Shown here: piece by piece, positions 1 through 11,679 of the stretch
How positions within the stretch are numbered: position 1 is the stretch's first letter
How the letters are laid out: each line of letters opens with the position of its first letter
Assembly (NCBI GenBank): GCA_037975125.1
Contig: CM075857.1
Coordinates: 90,463,199 to 90,527,198, forward strand
Length of the DNA: 64,000 nt
Source of the DNA: Latrodectus hesperus
Lineage: Eukaryota; Arthropoda; Arachnida; Araneae; Theridiidae
Direction: 5' to 3'
Made by a program: the position numbers and the translations under genes
Notes under the pieces: model-generated
Databases searched by the model: none
Seen by the model: only the letters and a program-made list of their open reading frames with translations
Told to the model about the DNA's origin: nothing

Positions 1-1250
1 CGATTGATTAACTTTATTTTACAATTATTGGAATCAACTTTGTTTTATTTAAAACGTTTGTTCTTCTTTCTTTGCAAGCATACTAGGTTTTTTTCCTTAT
101 ATCTTCATCTTCAGACGTTTCTTCGTCACAAGAAAATTTCGGATTATAGCTCCATTCGGATGTCTTATGTTTGTTGGCCACTTGGGGTTTCTTATTTTTC
201 CAGCTGTTAGACCACCTGTTAACTGTGATAGAAACAACAGAATGTTAAAATAAATAAATGGTAAGTTTTTAATGTAAAATATTTTGTGTATGTGCTTTAA
301 TCCTTAACATAACTAGACAATTACAAGTTCTTTGGAGAATTTCATGAAAATTGGGGAATAGGATAAAATTTTGATGTTGATGAATGATTTTAGGAAGTTT
401 CTTTTTTTTATCTTATACTATGTTCAATATACTTTATTCATCATTGTTTAGTTATGTATATCAAAAAAATACGATGTTCAAGGATTAAAAACTATGCAGT
501 CTATGGTATTATTATATCTCATGAAATATTTGAATTTGAAACGATAAATCATAGAATCATATAATGTTTACTTTTAATCTTTAATTTTTTCTTTCCTTAA
601 AATTACTATTATATCGCTTAAATAACCTTATGATTTTTATGAAATTATGCTTTAAGTAGTCATAAATTTCAAGTTTATAATTTTCGATAACTTTATATAA
701 TTTGAAAAAATATTTACGAACAATTTTAATGATTATTTTATGTATTCTTTTTAAATCAATTTTCTAAAAATGTAATGAAACATTTAAGCAAATATCACCC
801 ATAAAATAAAAATAATTTTATAAATAAAGTAACAAAATTAATAAGTAAAGTAATATAATTAAAGTAACAAAAAATTTAAATATTTAAAGTAACAAAATTA
901 ATTAGTAGTAAATTGATATGAAAAGGCATACTAACTTAATTACCTATCTATAAACGTTTTATTTTCATCTAAATGAATACATATTTAACACTCATTTTTT
1001 ACTAATTATATTTTATTGCAAACCAATAAAAATAATGTTTTACATTAATGGTTCCTAGTTGTTAATATGGTATCATAGTTGGCATGCATGAAACTATGGT
1101 TACGCAGAAAACTTGAAAGAATTTACAAAAGGAATTCGGATGCAGCTCAAAACATTTGAACGAATCCCATTATTAACAACGATGGAACATCAATCATTGT
1201 TAACAATGAACATCGATTCAGCAAAATTGCGTTGTTTATTTTATCCATTA
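1..1250. other. AT-rich non-coding stretch
   Basis: Very AT-rich sequence with simple A/T runs. Short open frames here have low-complexity translations and no recognisable motif. I see no gene, RNA or transposon signature. Confidence 0.6.
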
Positions 1251-1257
1251 AAAAAAT

Positions 1258-1556
1258 TTTATGAAGTTACTAACCTGTACAGAGAATTTACAGGAATTTA
1301 AGAGCCAGAAGTAAGTCATGATTCTTTATAATTCTCTTCATATACACAATACAAACATTTTATAAACTCTCAGTAACCTGTTTACAGAATTTATAAGACT
1401 TTAAGAGCCAGAAGTAAGCCATGGTTCTTTTAAACTCTCTCAGGATACACGAGACAAGCATTTTATGAAGCTAACATGTACAGAGTACAATTTACATGAC
1501 TATAAGAGCCAGAAGTAAGCCATGATTCTTTAAAACTCTCTTGGAATTCATGAGAA
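1258..1556. repeat. Tandem repeat, three diverged units of ~100 bp
   Basis: Three successive units share the order: TTTATGAAG, then AACCTGTACAGAG, then a short A/T spacer, then AAGAGCCAGAAGTAAGYCATG, ending in TTCTTTATAACTCTC-like sequence. The unit starts lie near 1258, 1360 and 1461. Copies differ by point changes and small indels, so the array is old. No coding role is apparent, although the first unit falls inside a short open frame. Confidence 0.75.
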
Positions 1557-1649
1557 TAGAAAAATTGGAAATCACTGCTTTATATTTACCAGAAATTATA
1601 AAATCAAAATAATATTAATTTTTTTATGTACTTATTTGTTAAATTTCAT

Positions 1650-1887
1650 TTATTTGAAATCTAAAGTATTTCTGCATGTATTACAAGACCTACAGCAAAT
1701 TGTATACTGATTTACAAACTTCTCTAATGAGTACGCACTGTTATACAGCAAGAAAGCAGTTGCTGTCAATTGCTCGACTGCCCACATGATCAAGTAGGCT
1801 GATGTCACTGTGACTTGCTTTAAAACATGGAAGACTTCCCTGTAGCATTCGAGACTACATTCCTTTGCCATATGTACGCAATGATCT
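1650..1887 (-). CDS. Candidate terminal exon of an unknown gene
   Basis: An open stretch of about 78 codons on the minus strand, ending in TAA at 1650. Just upstream (plus positions 1888-1906) lies a pyrimidine run followed by TTTAG, a good splice-acceptor shape, so it could be a last exon entered at 1887. It is clearly less AT-rich than its surroundings and uses varied codons. The translation is rich in Cys, Leu and aromatic residues (for example HMAKECSLECYREVF and MWAVEQLTATAFLLYNSAY), but I recognise no family. AATAAA overlaps the stop codon. No partner exon is seen in the window. A chance frame or a transposon fragment is equally possible. Confidence 0.3.
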
Positions 1888-1906
1888 AAAGCAAACAAGA
1901 AAAAAG

Positions 1907-3090
1907 CCTGTAATTAAGTTTGACGAGACTCATTCATAAAATATATTGTTGTCTAAATATAGCGACTATAATTAACAATGGTACACGGAAAATTCAGCGT
2001 CTAATTTAATCAAAGAAATGTTACTCAGAAATTACATGGATAGAAAATACTTATTACATCTCTCATATGACTTCTTAATTATTTTGATATTAAATTTATA
2101 TTAAATTGTTTACAAGTTTCATAAGACTGCTTTTTTGATGCTAACTTTATTAATGTAAAATTGACGTGTGAAAATTTAATTCATTAGCTCTCATTTTTAG
2201 ATAAAAGTCTTCCTAATACTATATATTAGAATATAAACTTTTAAGTATAGGCTTCTGCCAGGCCATCACACGAAGTTTACAATTTCTCTTTTAGGAAAAA
2301 TCTCTATGACAAAATCGTACACATGGCCAAGACCGTGATTTTGGCTCTTGGAGTCATTTGATTTAACTTCTAATAGACACGACACTAACCAACCAAAGTA
2401 CAGGCTTAGCCTGACCATAACTATAAGTAAAATATTTTAAACTTTTTCCCATTTTTTGTTGATTACAATATATTTAGAAAGAAATATGTGTGTTTTGTAA
2501 TTTTAATACATTTTTATATTGATGGTAAATACTTAATTTTAACTTGCGAATTGTTGAAACTTTTATATCGTGTTATTTACATTCTTTATTAAAATATGTT
2601 TTTGTAATCTTAAGAAAAAAACGCTAATTAGATAAGTTTTCAAACATTCTATGTCGCACAATTTTTACCTTGCACAATGACTAATTACACAGCTTAACTA
2701 ATCGCTTAGATACAAAAATTGGAGCTTGAAGTGTTTGTCTCAAACGCTTTAATAAAATCACAACAGCCAAAAAATGCTGCAAAATTGGCTTAATTTATCA
2801 CCAATTATTTGTTAAATATTTATCATCTATTATGTCTATTATTTTACGATGCGAGAGAACTCTCTCCTCATTTAAGAATAAACATTAAAATCTTCCCTTA
2901 CAGTTTTCTATATTAAAAAAGCAGAGACGATCAGTTTCAATCACTTTCTTTTTTTGAAAATGTCAGATCCATGAAAGAATTATGCTACCATTATGGCATT
3001 ACTTCTCGCACATACATAATCCCGGAAAGCTACCAAACGGCTATTTTTACCAGTCAGAGTTATTTACCATTTGCAAAAAAAGAAAAAAAA
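1907..3090. other. AT-rich non-coding stretch
   Basis: Mostly A/T-rich unique-looking sequence. The block around 2240-2420 is slightly richer in G/C but shows no motif, frame or repeat structure I can name. Confidence 0.55.
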
Positions 3091-3109
3091 GGTAGAGAAT
3101 CACTTTCAG

Positions 3110-3790
3110 ACTAATTCGATAGTAAACGTCGGTATTACATATCATTGCGCCGAAACCAGACGAAAAAAAAATACCTTTCTCTTTCTTCCGAAACTATTAC
3201 TGTTACCAACTCTGAAAAGCACTTCCTTCCTCAGTCGACGTGGTAATTGCTCAAATAGAATTATACGACACACAGATTCTGTGACAGGCCATTTGGCCTA
3301 CCGTTTGAGGTAATTCGTCCAAAGTCGCTCAGTCCAGGAGCCAACCCCCTGGAACAAACGATCGCTCCGGTCTCCCTATAAATAAATTAAAAATCTGCCC
3401 GGGCCACTGCGTCTTTCCAGGCACGTTCTCAGGGCCTGTCTCCCCGTTTTCACGTCGTTTTATCACGAGACTTTCCAAGGTGAATACAGATTGCACTAAC
3501 CATGATTGATGCTGACGTTCTTCTTGAATTATGAAGTAATTACACTGGCACAGGTTGACTGTACCTGCCCTTTCTCCTGCCGTTGTTTGCTATCGGAAGG
3601 AATGCTTCGCTAATGCGTTCTTTTTTTTCATTTTCCTACCCTGGTATATTTTTTCGGGCTCTTTTGGGGCAATATTTCAGAAGCGGAACTGTTTATCTCA
3701 ACACGTTTAGATGTGTCACGCTACTCCAAGTCTGGCCTCCCGTCGCCTTCTGAGTAATTAAATTTCAGGCTACATGTTACCTTCAAGAAT
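3110..3790. promoter_or_regulatory. GC-richer patch, possible cis-regulatory DNA
   Basis: About 680 bp markedly richer in G/C than its flanks, without terminal repeats, tRNA-like boxes or a long open frame. It contains homeodomain-type TAATTA cores (AGTAATTACACT near 3535 and GAGTAATTAAATT near 3750). Non-coding patches of higher complexity in such AT-rich DNA are often enhancers, but no direct evidence exists here. Confidence 0.25.
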
Positions 3791-3799
3791 ATTCGAGAA

Positions 3800-5030
3800 G
3801 ATGACGTTTCCCTAAACTGAAAGGCATTAGAATTAAAATGCTTTAGGAAGTTAGATTATATTAGAACTAACTCTATTCTGTCTTTCTAATGAGATCTAGC
3901 TACCATCCATTCTTTTTAAAAATGATTGAAACTGCTTTTGAATGGCGGAAATAAATTTTTCTATAAAATAGAGAGAACTTAACATAAATACACATTATCT
4001 TATAACAATCCATTGATTATTGTAAAGGTCGAACACTATTGATATTCTCAGCAAGACGAATCTAACAGCAAGCTATTTTCTCCTACCTTAAATTGAATGT
4101 AACTCCCTTTAATGTTTACAAATTTAATTGTGTCAAAATAAATTTCATATCCGAAGTGTGCTACTCATTTCAACTCTACAAATAGCTGATACTTATTTCT
4201 TGAATTTAAGGTTGTTATTTTCAATTATTGCTTATACATCAAAATTATAGATTATTTAATCATTTTTCGTTAGCTGGTCGGAAACTATTTTTTATTTTAT
4301 CGGAAACTATTTTAACTATTAATTAATAAAGCACTCAAATAAAAGGATATACGTTTAATAGAAAACACACACAAAAATAATAATTTGTAGGTTTCAAAAA
4401 AAGTTGTAGCTTATTTTTGAGATTATTATAATTCAAAGTGTTTCCAAAATTAAATGCATATTTGGCAACTTCTTGCTTGTCAAAAATAATTAATAAACTT
4501 TTTCTTTAGCTTACTACTCCAAATGATTTGTGGGCGACAGTTAATTAATAAATAATTAATATTAGTACTGGCCACATATTTCGTGATTTTTTTTGCATCC
4601 AGTTTAATGAAAGAGTATCTATTTTATTTTTTTTATTTAAATGGATACCATTACATAACATTTTCTAAATAGATTAAACATATTGTATCAGTTTATTGGG
4701 TGTACTATGAAAGTTATCGTTCTATTCACTTTGAAAAAGCTATGTTTTAAAAAATATTTCGCCTATAGATATGAGATTCCACTCGCTCATCAACAAGTTC
4801 TACAAATGTCCTCTTAGGTGACATAACACTTATCCACATGATAATCAAATTATTCCAGACATTTTGAAGCAAACAACTAATGCCTCTTCAAGGGTCAATA
4901 CCATCACAAAATGGTTCATTTCCATAACCTTTTCTGAAGGCGCCCAGCTATAACATAGGAACAGATAGCATATTCAAGGTCACAAAAACATTTTCTTGTT
5001 CCCCCCCTAACCAGTACTAACCTGATACTG
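3800..5030. other. AT-rich non-coding stretch
   Basis: A/T-rich sequence with many short homopolymer runs. A slightly more complex block at 4760-5030 shows no gene or repeat signature. Confidence 0.55.
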
Positions 5031-5033
5031 GAG

Positions 5034-5290
5034 GCCACCGTGTCTTGGTTGGTTAGGGCGTCGTTCTCATTATCAGAATGTAGTGAGTTCGTGTCCTTAC
5101 TGTCGGCTCATTATCAAAGAGGGAGGTCACAACATCGACGGAACCGATGAGACCAAATATCTGCTTGTTACTTCTGGGCTAGATGGGCTGCTATCAACGG
5201 ACCGATTTGTGTCCAACGTGCTTGTATATTCTGGGAACATTGTGCCTTTTGCTAATGAACTTGTAAATTGTCAGACTGAGATATGAAACA
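5034..5290 (+). repeat. tRNA-derived SINE, degraded
   Basis: The head at 5034-5100 resembles a tRNA gene: TTGGTTGGTTAGGGCG as an A-box-like region and GTAGTGAGTTCGTGTCC as a decayed B box. The same head, including TTCTCATTATC, recurs inverted at 11500-11676, so this is a dispersed family and not a tRNA gene. The body after ~5110 cannot be matched well to the other copy, so the right border is uncertain. Confidence 0.55.
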
Positions 5291-5639
5291 AATGACAAGC
5301 TTTGGTGAAGTGAAGCCTTCACACATACCGAAACAGATAACCTCCAACCAAAACTAGTGAGAGAGCTGAACTCAGCCTTGAGGTCATTAAACGGGGATCT
5401 CAAAGATCGTGAACAGCAATTAATTCAAATTAGCAGTTAAAATTGAAATATGTATTCTACGAATCCTATTTTTAGAAGCTTAGTTCAAATTATAAAGATT
5501 GATATCAAAAGTTCACAATAAACATCATTGGATGCATTTTAGCATATCTTATGATGAAGTATGGTCACTTAAGAGAGATCAGTATAAATATGTTGAATGA
5601 TTGTAATATAAGTATGATTTAAAATGATTATAGTGTTAA

Positions 5640-6105
5640 TATGTGAATGCAACTCATATTCTATTAACGTGATTATAAAACGTGTAATCTTGAGGTAATA
5701 ACTGTCAGACTTGGTGATTATATACAGGTTACATGTAATGACTATACAGGTTTACATGTAATGACTATACAGGTTTACATGTAATGACTGCTAAATACGG
5801 TGATTATATTGGCAGATATAGGTTTACATGTAATGACTGCCAGATACGACGATCATATGGCAGATATAGGTTTACATGTAACTTTATTTACATGTAAATA
5901 TAGGTTTACATGTATAATGATTGTCAGATACGATGATTATATGGTAGATATAGGTTTACATGTAACTTTATTTACATGTAAATATAGGTTTACATGCGTT
6001 GATTGTCAGATTTGTGGCTATTATATTGGCAGATATAGGTTTACATGTAATGACTGCTAAATACGGTGATTATATGGCAGATATAAGTTTACATGTAATA
6101 AATCT
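5640..6105. repeat. Irregular tandem array built on TTACATGTAA
   Basis: The self-complementary decamer TTACATGTAA recurs about eight to ten times, mostly as GGTTTACATGTAA. It starts in ~24-bp units (ACAGGTTTACATGTAATGACT, 5726-5790) and continues in longer units of ~47-60 bp containing GATTATATGGCAGATATA. Part of it is open in one frame (5800-6060), but the product is a repetitive artefact. Unit lengths vary, so it grew by uneven slippage or recombination. Confidence 0.8.
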
Positions 6106-6109
6106 CAGA

Positions 6110-7290
6110 CATAGTGATGAAATAATATTCCAATGTATCCACACGAGAAGGATAAAATGAGGGATACAATTTACAAGAATCTGAACTTTTCCAGCACTAT
6201 TCTTAAGAGATCCTTAAAATTTTCTAAGCCTATTTCATTTCCATCTTTCATTAATTTTGAAATTTTACGTAACTTTTACCTAATCTGTACCACTTTGATA
6301 TTCTCTTTCAATTCAGCTCAGTTCAGATTAGCTGTTTTATTAATTCCCTTTTTTCCACATGCGACAGGGTCTAAATCTGAGACATGAAATAATCCTATGA
6401 ATTCTCTCAATGTGAGTTTACTAAAATATATGAAAATTGACAAATTTGTGTGTATAATAAATTTAATCAAGGTAATTTGTAAATAATTCTTACCAGATTT
6501 ATAATGAAAGGGATTGTATTTTTCAACCAAAAACAATTTATGTTGCAATACTTTTATTTTTAATTAATCTCGTCGGCATAATGTAGAAAAATAATTTCAC
6601 TTTTTGTAAAATGTCTTTAACGAGCATAATTTTTATTTATTCATCATCCTTTTAAGTGCTTTGAAGGAAAGAAATAAGGAAGTCCATTGTAATCCCTTGT
6701 AACGAATTGCTTAAAGGCGATTTTTGAATACCATTCTGCAGTTTCTATTTTAAAACATATTTGTTAGTCTAAAATTGGTTATAAATAAGCTTAACATGTT
6801 TTTACAGTATTCAAACAAAATACATTAATACAGTCTCTTCAAATAAATGCAAATATATATACATACCCTACAATTTATTTCTTTACATATTATCTTTAAT
6901 CTGTTTGGCTGCTGAATTCCGATAAATGGTTGGACTGAAAACAGCTGCACAGAATGGAATGAAATGGAATTTTAAGGACGTTAGTCGTTCGCTTATTTAA
7001 AATAAAAGTTGCGTTTCATTCAAAATGTTGATTATTGAATTTATTAACTTAAGCATAGTTAAAATTAATTTAAACACTCTCTAAAGTTACTTAATTTAAA
7101 TTATGTTAACTAAACACACACAAACGTGTGTATGTATAATACATAAGTATTTTCTATCCAATTTCAAATTATTCTGATTATTCAATGTTTTAAAATCGTT
7201 ATATTAAACTTGACTGCATGAATTTAAATAAATCATCTCAAAAGAAATTAGAAACCCCAAAAAATTATAAATAATGCATGAAATAAACTA
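6110..7290. other. AT-rich non-coding stretch
   Basis: A/T-rich sequence. The two overlapping short frames at 6133-6548 run on opposite strands and show no family motif. Nothing else is recognisable. Confidence 0.5.
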
Positions 7291-7294
7291 TATT

Positions 7295-7845
7295 CAGGGT
7301 GACAACTTTATACTGTTGACATAATTGTACTCCTTTTGATCGGTTTAATTCATGTCCCCCACTTTTTATAAAAATTTCATTTGCTTAAGAGATCTTAATG
7401 TTAGTAAAACAAATAGTTTTTATTTCTTTGTTTGAAATATCATGCCAAACCAACGACGGCATTGCTTTATTTGAGGCTGGATTAAAGCAAATTCAGATTG
7501 TGGGAATGTAACCCCCCAATTCACCTGACTTAAACCCAATGGACTAGAGTGTTTGGTCTATTCTGCAATCAAGAGCATGCTCTAAGCCACATCGAAGTTT
7601 GGGAATGCCTAAAGGGTATTCTTAAGAAGGAATGGGCTAAATTAACGCCTGATGAACTGCGGCCCATTGCAGAAAATTTTACGCGACGTTTAAGGCTCTG
7701 TATCGATGCCCAAGGGAGCCATTTTGAAAATACTCAAATATCTAAGTAACAAATGACTTAAGTAAACTTAGTTTTTTGAAAATAAATTTCATGTTTTTAG
7801 TTTAATACAATATTTTGTTGTCAACGGGATAAAGTTGTCCCCCTG
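7295..7845 (+). mobile_element. Mariner/maT-type transposon, internally deleted
   Basis: Both ends carry matching inverted repeats: CAGGGTGACAACTTTATACT starts at 7295 and the right end at 7845 reads inward as CAGGGGGACAACTTTATCCC. Between them lies only the C-terminal part of a DDE transposase. Residues PPNSPDLNPMD are encoded near 7512-7545, followed by a stop, and the rest (ILKKEWAKL..., 7549-7749) is in another frame. The final catalytic residue is D (NPMD), as in mariner/maT elements and not Tc1. At ~550 bp it is well short of the ~1.3 kb usual for the group and cannot encode an active enzyme. A TA lies next to each end but not cleanly as a duplication. Confidence 0.8.
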
Positions 7846-7849
7846 TAAA

Positions 7850-9638
7850 AGATACAAGTGATTAGAAGCACAAAACACATGTGACTGTGTATTTTAAGAG
7901 CGTATTTCAATTTTTCTGATTAAATTCATGAAAAAAACTACCAAATTACTATGTGAATATTTCTAGTTTATAAATAAAACATCCATTAATTTTATGAAAA
8001 ATGTTCTTAAAGTTTCATTCAATAAATTGAATTGTCGGTAAAATCCTAGGAAAGTCCACATTCTTGGCTACAAACTGAAAAAAATGCGCTAAACCAGAAC
8101 GAAATTCCAGAAATAGTTTGTTTTTCCGTATCTAGTGTATCTAAGTAGGATTATCAAAATTGACGCAAGCCACAATTATCGCCAACCAAAATCATCCGCG
8201 CCAAGGGTGTGGGCGCTGCTAGGATCCAACCGAAGTTGTTATTATTTACAAATTATAAGTATGGCAGAGGACATTTATCGCCTTGCACTCGCTTCGTGAG
8301 TCGGCGGTCCGCCAGCGGTGTCGGAATTATAAATATGCACAAGATGAAGAAAAACAAACAAAAATATGTATAGTAAAATTATTGTGTGCAAAAGTATATA
8401 CGCTGAAAATAATGTATCTCACCTGCGAAATATAATTTGGGAAAAATAATTGGTTATTTCATCTATTGCGCTTTTTCAAGTAGGATTTTGTTTTGTAGTA
8501 GGATGTTTGTTGTATTGAGTTAAGATGCTGTCTGTATACTTCAACCGAGGCACGAAACGCATCTACAACCATCTCGTAATTTTAAATCCCAATAGAGTGA
8601 CGAGGTTGAAATCTGGGATGACCATTTAACAAGCAACATCAACAGAGTATTTTATCAGATAAGAAATTGTTAAACATTGTATGAGTTTCTCTTCCTTAGT
8701 TTCAAGTTGCGAGTTCGCACCAAATAAAGAAAATTGATCATTTTCCCAAATTTGTAATTTATTTTTGCAAATTGTAACTATTGCAACATGAAATTTTATA
8801 CATATTTCCAGATGCCCTTTGTTTCTTGGAATTGTAATCCTATTTTAGGGTGGCTTTACTCTACTATCAAAACTTTCGTTATGATTGTCTTTGCGAAAAA
8901 TCTTTGATGAAGCAATACTGTTCCATTTTGGAGACCGTTGAAAAATTCCATTCACCAAGAAAAATTAGACAGTAAAATATTAATTTTTGTACATAAAAAC
9001 CCTCTTGTTTGAAATAAATTTTCTGTAGACATCATAATAGACAATTTCCAAATAATGAAATCTATGGAAAGCAAAAAAGAAATGATAAAAGCAACGAAGA
9101 AATGCCAAGTAGAGAAATCCACACAAGTAATCAAGAACAATGAAATTCGGAACAAGCGCGCTCGGCTGCCATAAAAAGTATTTCCCACAGTAGAGTTATC
9201 AAAGAGTGTTAACTTCATCATGCTAAGCGATAATGCTTCACAAGCATGGCAATTGTATATGCTGCTGTGAACTAACTGGCGATTTTATTGGCGACTGTTT
9301 CATGGCCTCTTGAAATCGGTGAATACTTTTTCCTTTTAACACACGCATATCACCAAAAGAAAAGGGTCATTTATGCAAATTTTTTGCCACCACAAAATAG
9401 CTTACAATCTAAAATGAAGAATTATAGTAAGTATGCTTTCTTCGACTTAGTTTTCGCACCTATGCCCAAGCTTGTTCAGTTAAGACTTCGTACTTAGATC
9501 TAAAAATGCATAGGTATTATAGAACATTTTAGTTTAATCTGAATGTAAATAATTTATTGTATCAAATTTCCACTTTTTAACCGTAAAATGGTTTCTTATT
9601 TTGTTCTAGTTGAACTCATAATTACGCCACATTGTTAC
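7850..9638. other. Non-coding stretch with one GC-richer block
   Basis: Mostly A/T-rich. The block at 8160-8335 is more G/C-rich and includes CGGCGGTCCGCCAGCGG, a partly self-complementary stretch, but I cannot assign it to a gene or repeat family. Short frames at 8952-9497 have no recognisable domain. Confidence 0.45.
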
Positions 9639-9639
9639 A

Positions 9640-10385
9640 ATTCTTATTGTTTTAAAATATCCATGACGTCAGATAACGTTTCAATCATATTGAGACGGCA
9701 TCGTAAATCCGACTTGTCGACAAATGTTGCCTGCTTTCAAATTGCGTTCTTTGAGCGGTAGGAAAAAAGGTGAAATTGGCATACATGCCGTATAATCTAG
9801 AATGCCAAATTCTGAGTTCGATGATTTTTAGCGGATTTTCTTATGTATTTGGCAACCTGGATATTATTACTTCATAGGTATGGAGACCTATAAGAATTAT
9901 GCAGAAAATTCTATTTTGGAATCCCCTTAAAGTTTACATCATCGAGCACATTACAATACATCATCTTGGCAACATTTATTCATCGCCAAAAATGTTCAGA
10001 ATTTGGCATCCTGGATCATATGGTACGTGTTCCACGAAGTTCACCATTGAATGTCTGAGAATAGTGTCGAAGTTTTTTGTTTATAAAATGATTTCTTATA
10101 TAATGACCAAAGTTTGAGAAGCCATTTGCCCTTGATTCAAGCCGATAACACGTTGACAATAGAATAGAAGAAAAAGCAAAATGAAAGAGATATGACAAAA
10201 CATCCACTTTATGGTTAGTTTAAATTGGAAAAGATGCTTTAAGTTTTTAAAATTTTCATTAATTAATAGAATTCTAAATTAATAATTGCAATATTTGTGA
10301 ACAATATCTTTTAAATCTTAAGAATAATGCTTTGCTTACGCCAACATTGGAAATATTCTTTTTTATTATTGGAATTTAAAGATTT
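9640..10385 (-). repeat. Dispersed repeat B, interrupted copy
   Basis: Read on the minus strand, this block matches 36050-36515 over its whole length, including TTGTCGACAAGTCGGATTTAC, ACTATTCTCAGACAT and TATTGCAATTAT. The homology is broken only where a ~255-bp MITE sits (9778-10032). The family is unclassified: no open frame or clear terminal repeats are visible. Confidence 0.8.
9778..10032 (+). mobile_element. MITE with 8-bp target duplication (hAT-like), copy 1
   Basis: A 255-bp element with terminal inverted repeats of ~20 bp, consensus GCACAGGTGCCGTATAATCC. Here they are decayed to GCATACATGCCGTATAATC on the left and a matching right end at 10012-10031. Two other copies lie at 23550-23803 and 29615-29870. 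It interrupts repeat B. The flanking octamers GTGAAATT and ACGAAGTT are compatible with one duplicated site, since the unfilled paralogue reads GCAAAATT in the same orientation. No coding capacity. Confidence 0.8.
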
Positions 10386-10389
10386 GTTT

Positions 10390-10950
10390 GATAACTGGAA
10401 ATGAACCCCAGTGGCTCAGAAACTTCATGTCGTTTCCTGTAACATCAGCAAAGTAAAGCTCGGTTGCTATTGGAAGGGTGACCACCTCATCTCTCACCTT
10501 GTTACACTTGTCTTAAAGAGCTAAATGCGTTGGGGAAGTGTCCACGTTAATCTGTGGAGTGCAAAGTTTTTCTGTAGGTGTGGTGCAGATCTGAGAAGGA
10601 GGAGTCATTTCAAGTGTGACATGACTGTCCCCTGACTGTCTTTGAAAATTACGAGAGGTTTGGTGACAAGTCAGTATTCCAAGGTCATTAATCTCAATCA
10701 CAGTCCGGAGGTCACCTGCAATGCTATCGATGTATGAAACTTAAAGTATAGTACTCCACACAGTATGCCGTGATCGAAGGATGAGGTAAACAACTGAATC
10801 GGCATTTTCTTTTCCAAATTTTAACTCATTGTCAATGAGGACACTTTAGGTCAAAGGCAAAACATAATTATGGGATACGATGCCTTTGATAGAGTCATTT
10901 AAGAAAAAATGTGATGAATGATTATTTAGAAAACTATTACTGAATGAGCT
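10390..10950. other. Unclassified moderately GC-rich stretch
   Basis: Sequence of near-balanced composition at 10400-10760. A 62-codon minus-strand frame (10513-10701) has no recognisable domain. It could be a decayed retrotransposon segment or unique DNA; I cannot tell. Confidence 0.35.
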
Positions 10951-10957
10951 TTGTTGT

Positions 10958-11130
10958 TGCAGTATTGTTGTTATTTATGACACTTGGACAATTCAAGCTC
11001 GCTACTCGATGGCTATACGAAATTACAGTATTACAGAAATTACAGTTAAAGTCAGAAGGGTGTGTCTTTTGTTTAACCAGAGTACTAAGAAGGTGAAAAT
11101 ACTTCTTTGTTCTAAGACTACTTCGAATAA
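10958..11130 (-). repeat. SINE family A, truncated copy
   Basis: Minus-strand copy of the SINE tail and body. It begins with a decayed (CAA)n tail, then a segment matching GACACTTGGACAAGCCAAGC, then a block resembling the AGAGCACCATGAAGGTGAAAGTAC part of the full copies at 24664 and 51906. The tRNA-like head is missing. More diverged than the other copies. Confidence 0.65.
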
Positions 11131-11499
11131 ACTTTGCAGAAGGTGAAAGGACCAGAATGTAATTTTTTTTCACTCACTTTTTTGAAATTGTATTTCAATT
11201 ATGATACTGATTAGGTAGAATTTGAAGAAATAATTATTAAAATTTCGATAGCATGCAAATATTTTTCACACGATCCATTTCAATTATAACGAAATTTTTG
11301 ACTTGGAAGGAATTTGTCACATGGGTTTTCACACAAAAAGAAAGAAACATTTTTTATTTTGTGCAAAAACAAGATTTTCTGTATAAATGTAAACAGAAGT
11401 CTACGTACAAACCTTTGCAATTTCACTTTCCACGATTCTTCATATATCTTCATTTGCAATTTAATTTTTCATTGTTAATTCTTTGGCAAGAGATTGCTG

Positions 11500-11676
11500 T
11501 TGCACCAGCATGCTTTCCTGTACCTAATTGGTCGTTACGACCATGCCCAGTTTTAACGTATGAATGCCGCCATTAGTGAACACGACGGATCTTCGGTTAA
11601 GCCAGGATTCGAACTCACTACCTTCCGATAATGAGAAAGACACCCTGACGAACCATGACACGTCACCTCTTCTGGC
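11500..11676 (-). repeat. tRNA-derived SINE, same head as 5034 copy
   Basis: On the minus strand it reads TGGTTCGTCAGGGTG (A-box region), CTCATTATCGGAAGG, then GTGAGTTCGAATCCTGGC, a well-kept RNA polymerase III B box. The body continues leftward through the fragment ending near 11500. The family is shared with 5034-5290. Confidence 0.7.
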
Positions 11677-11679
11677 AAG

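Noticed and set aside
5083..5403. Opposed ORFs of 67 and 69 codons
   Set aside because: They lie in a SINE with a recognisable tRNA-like head and show no domain.
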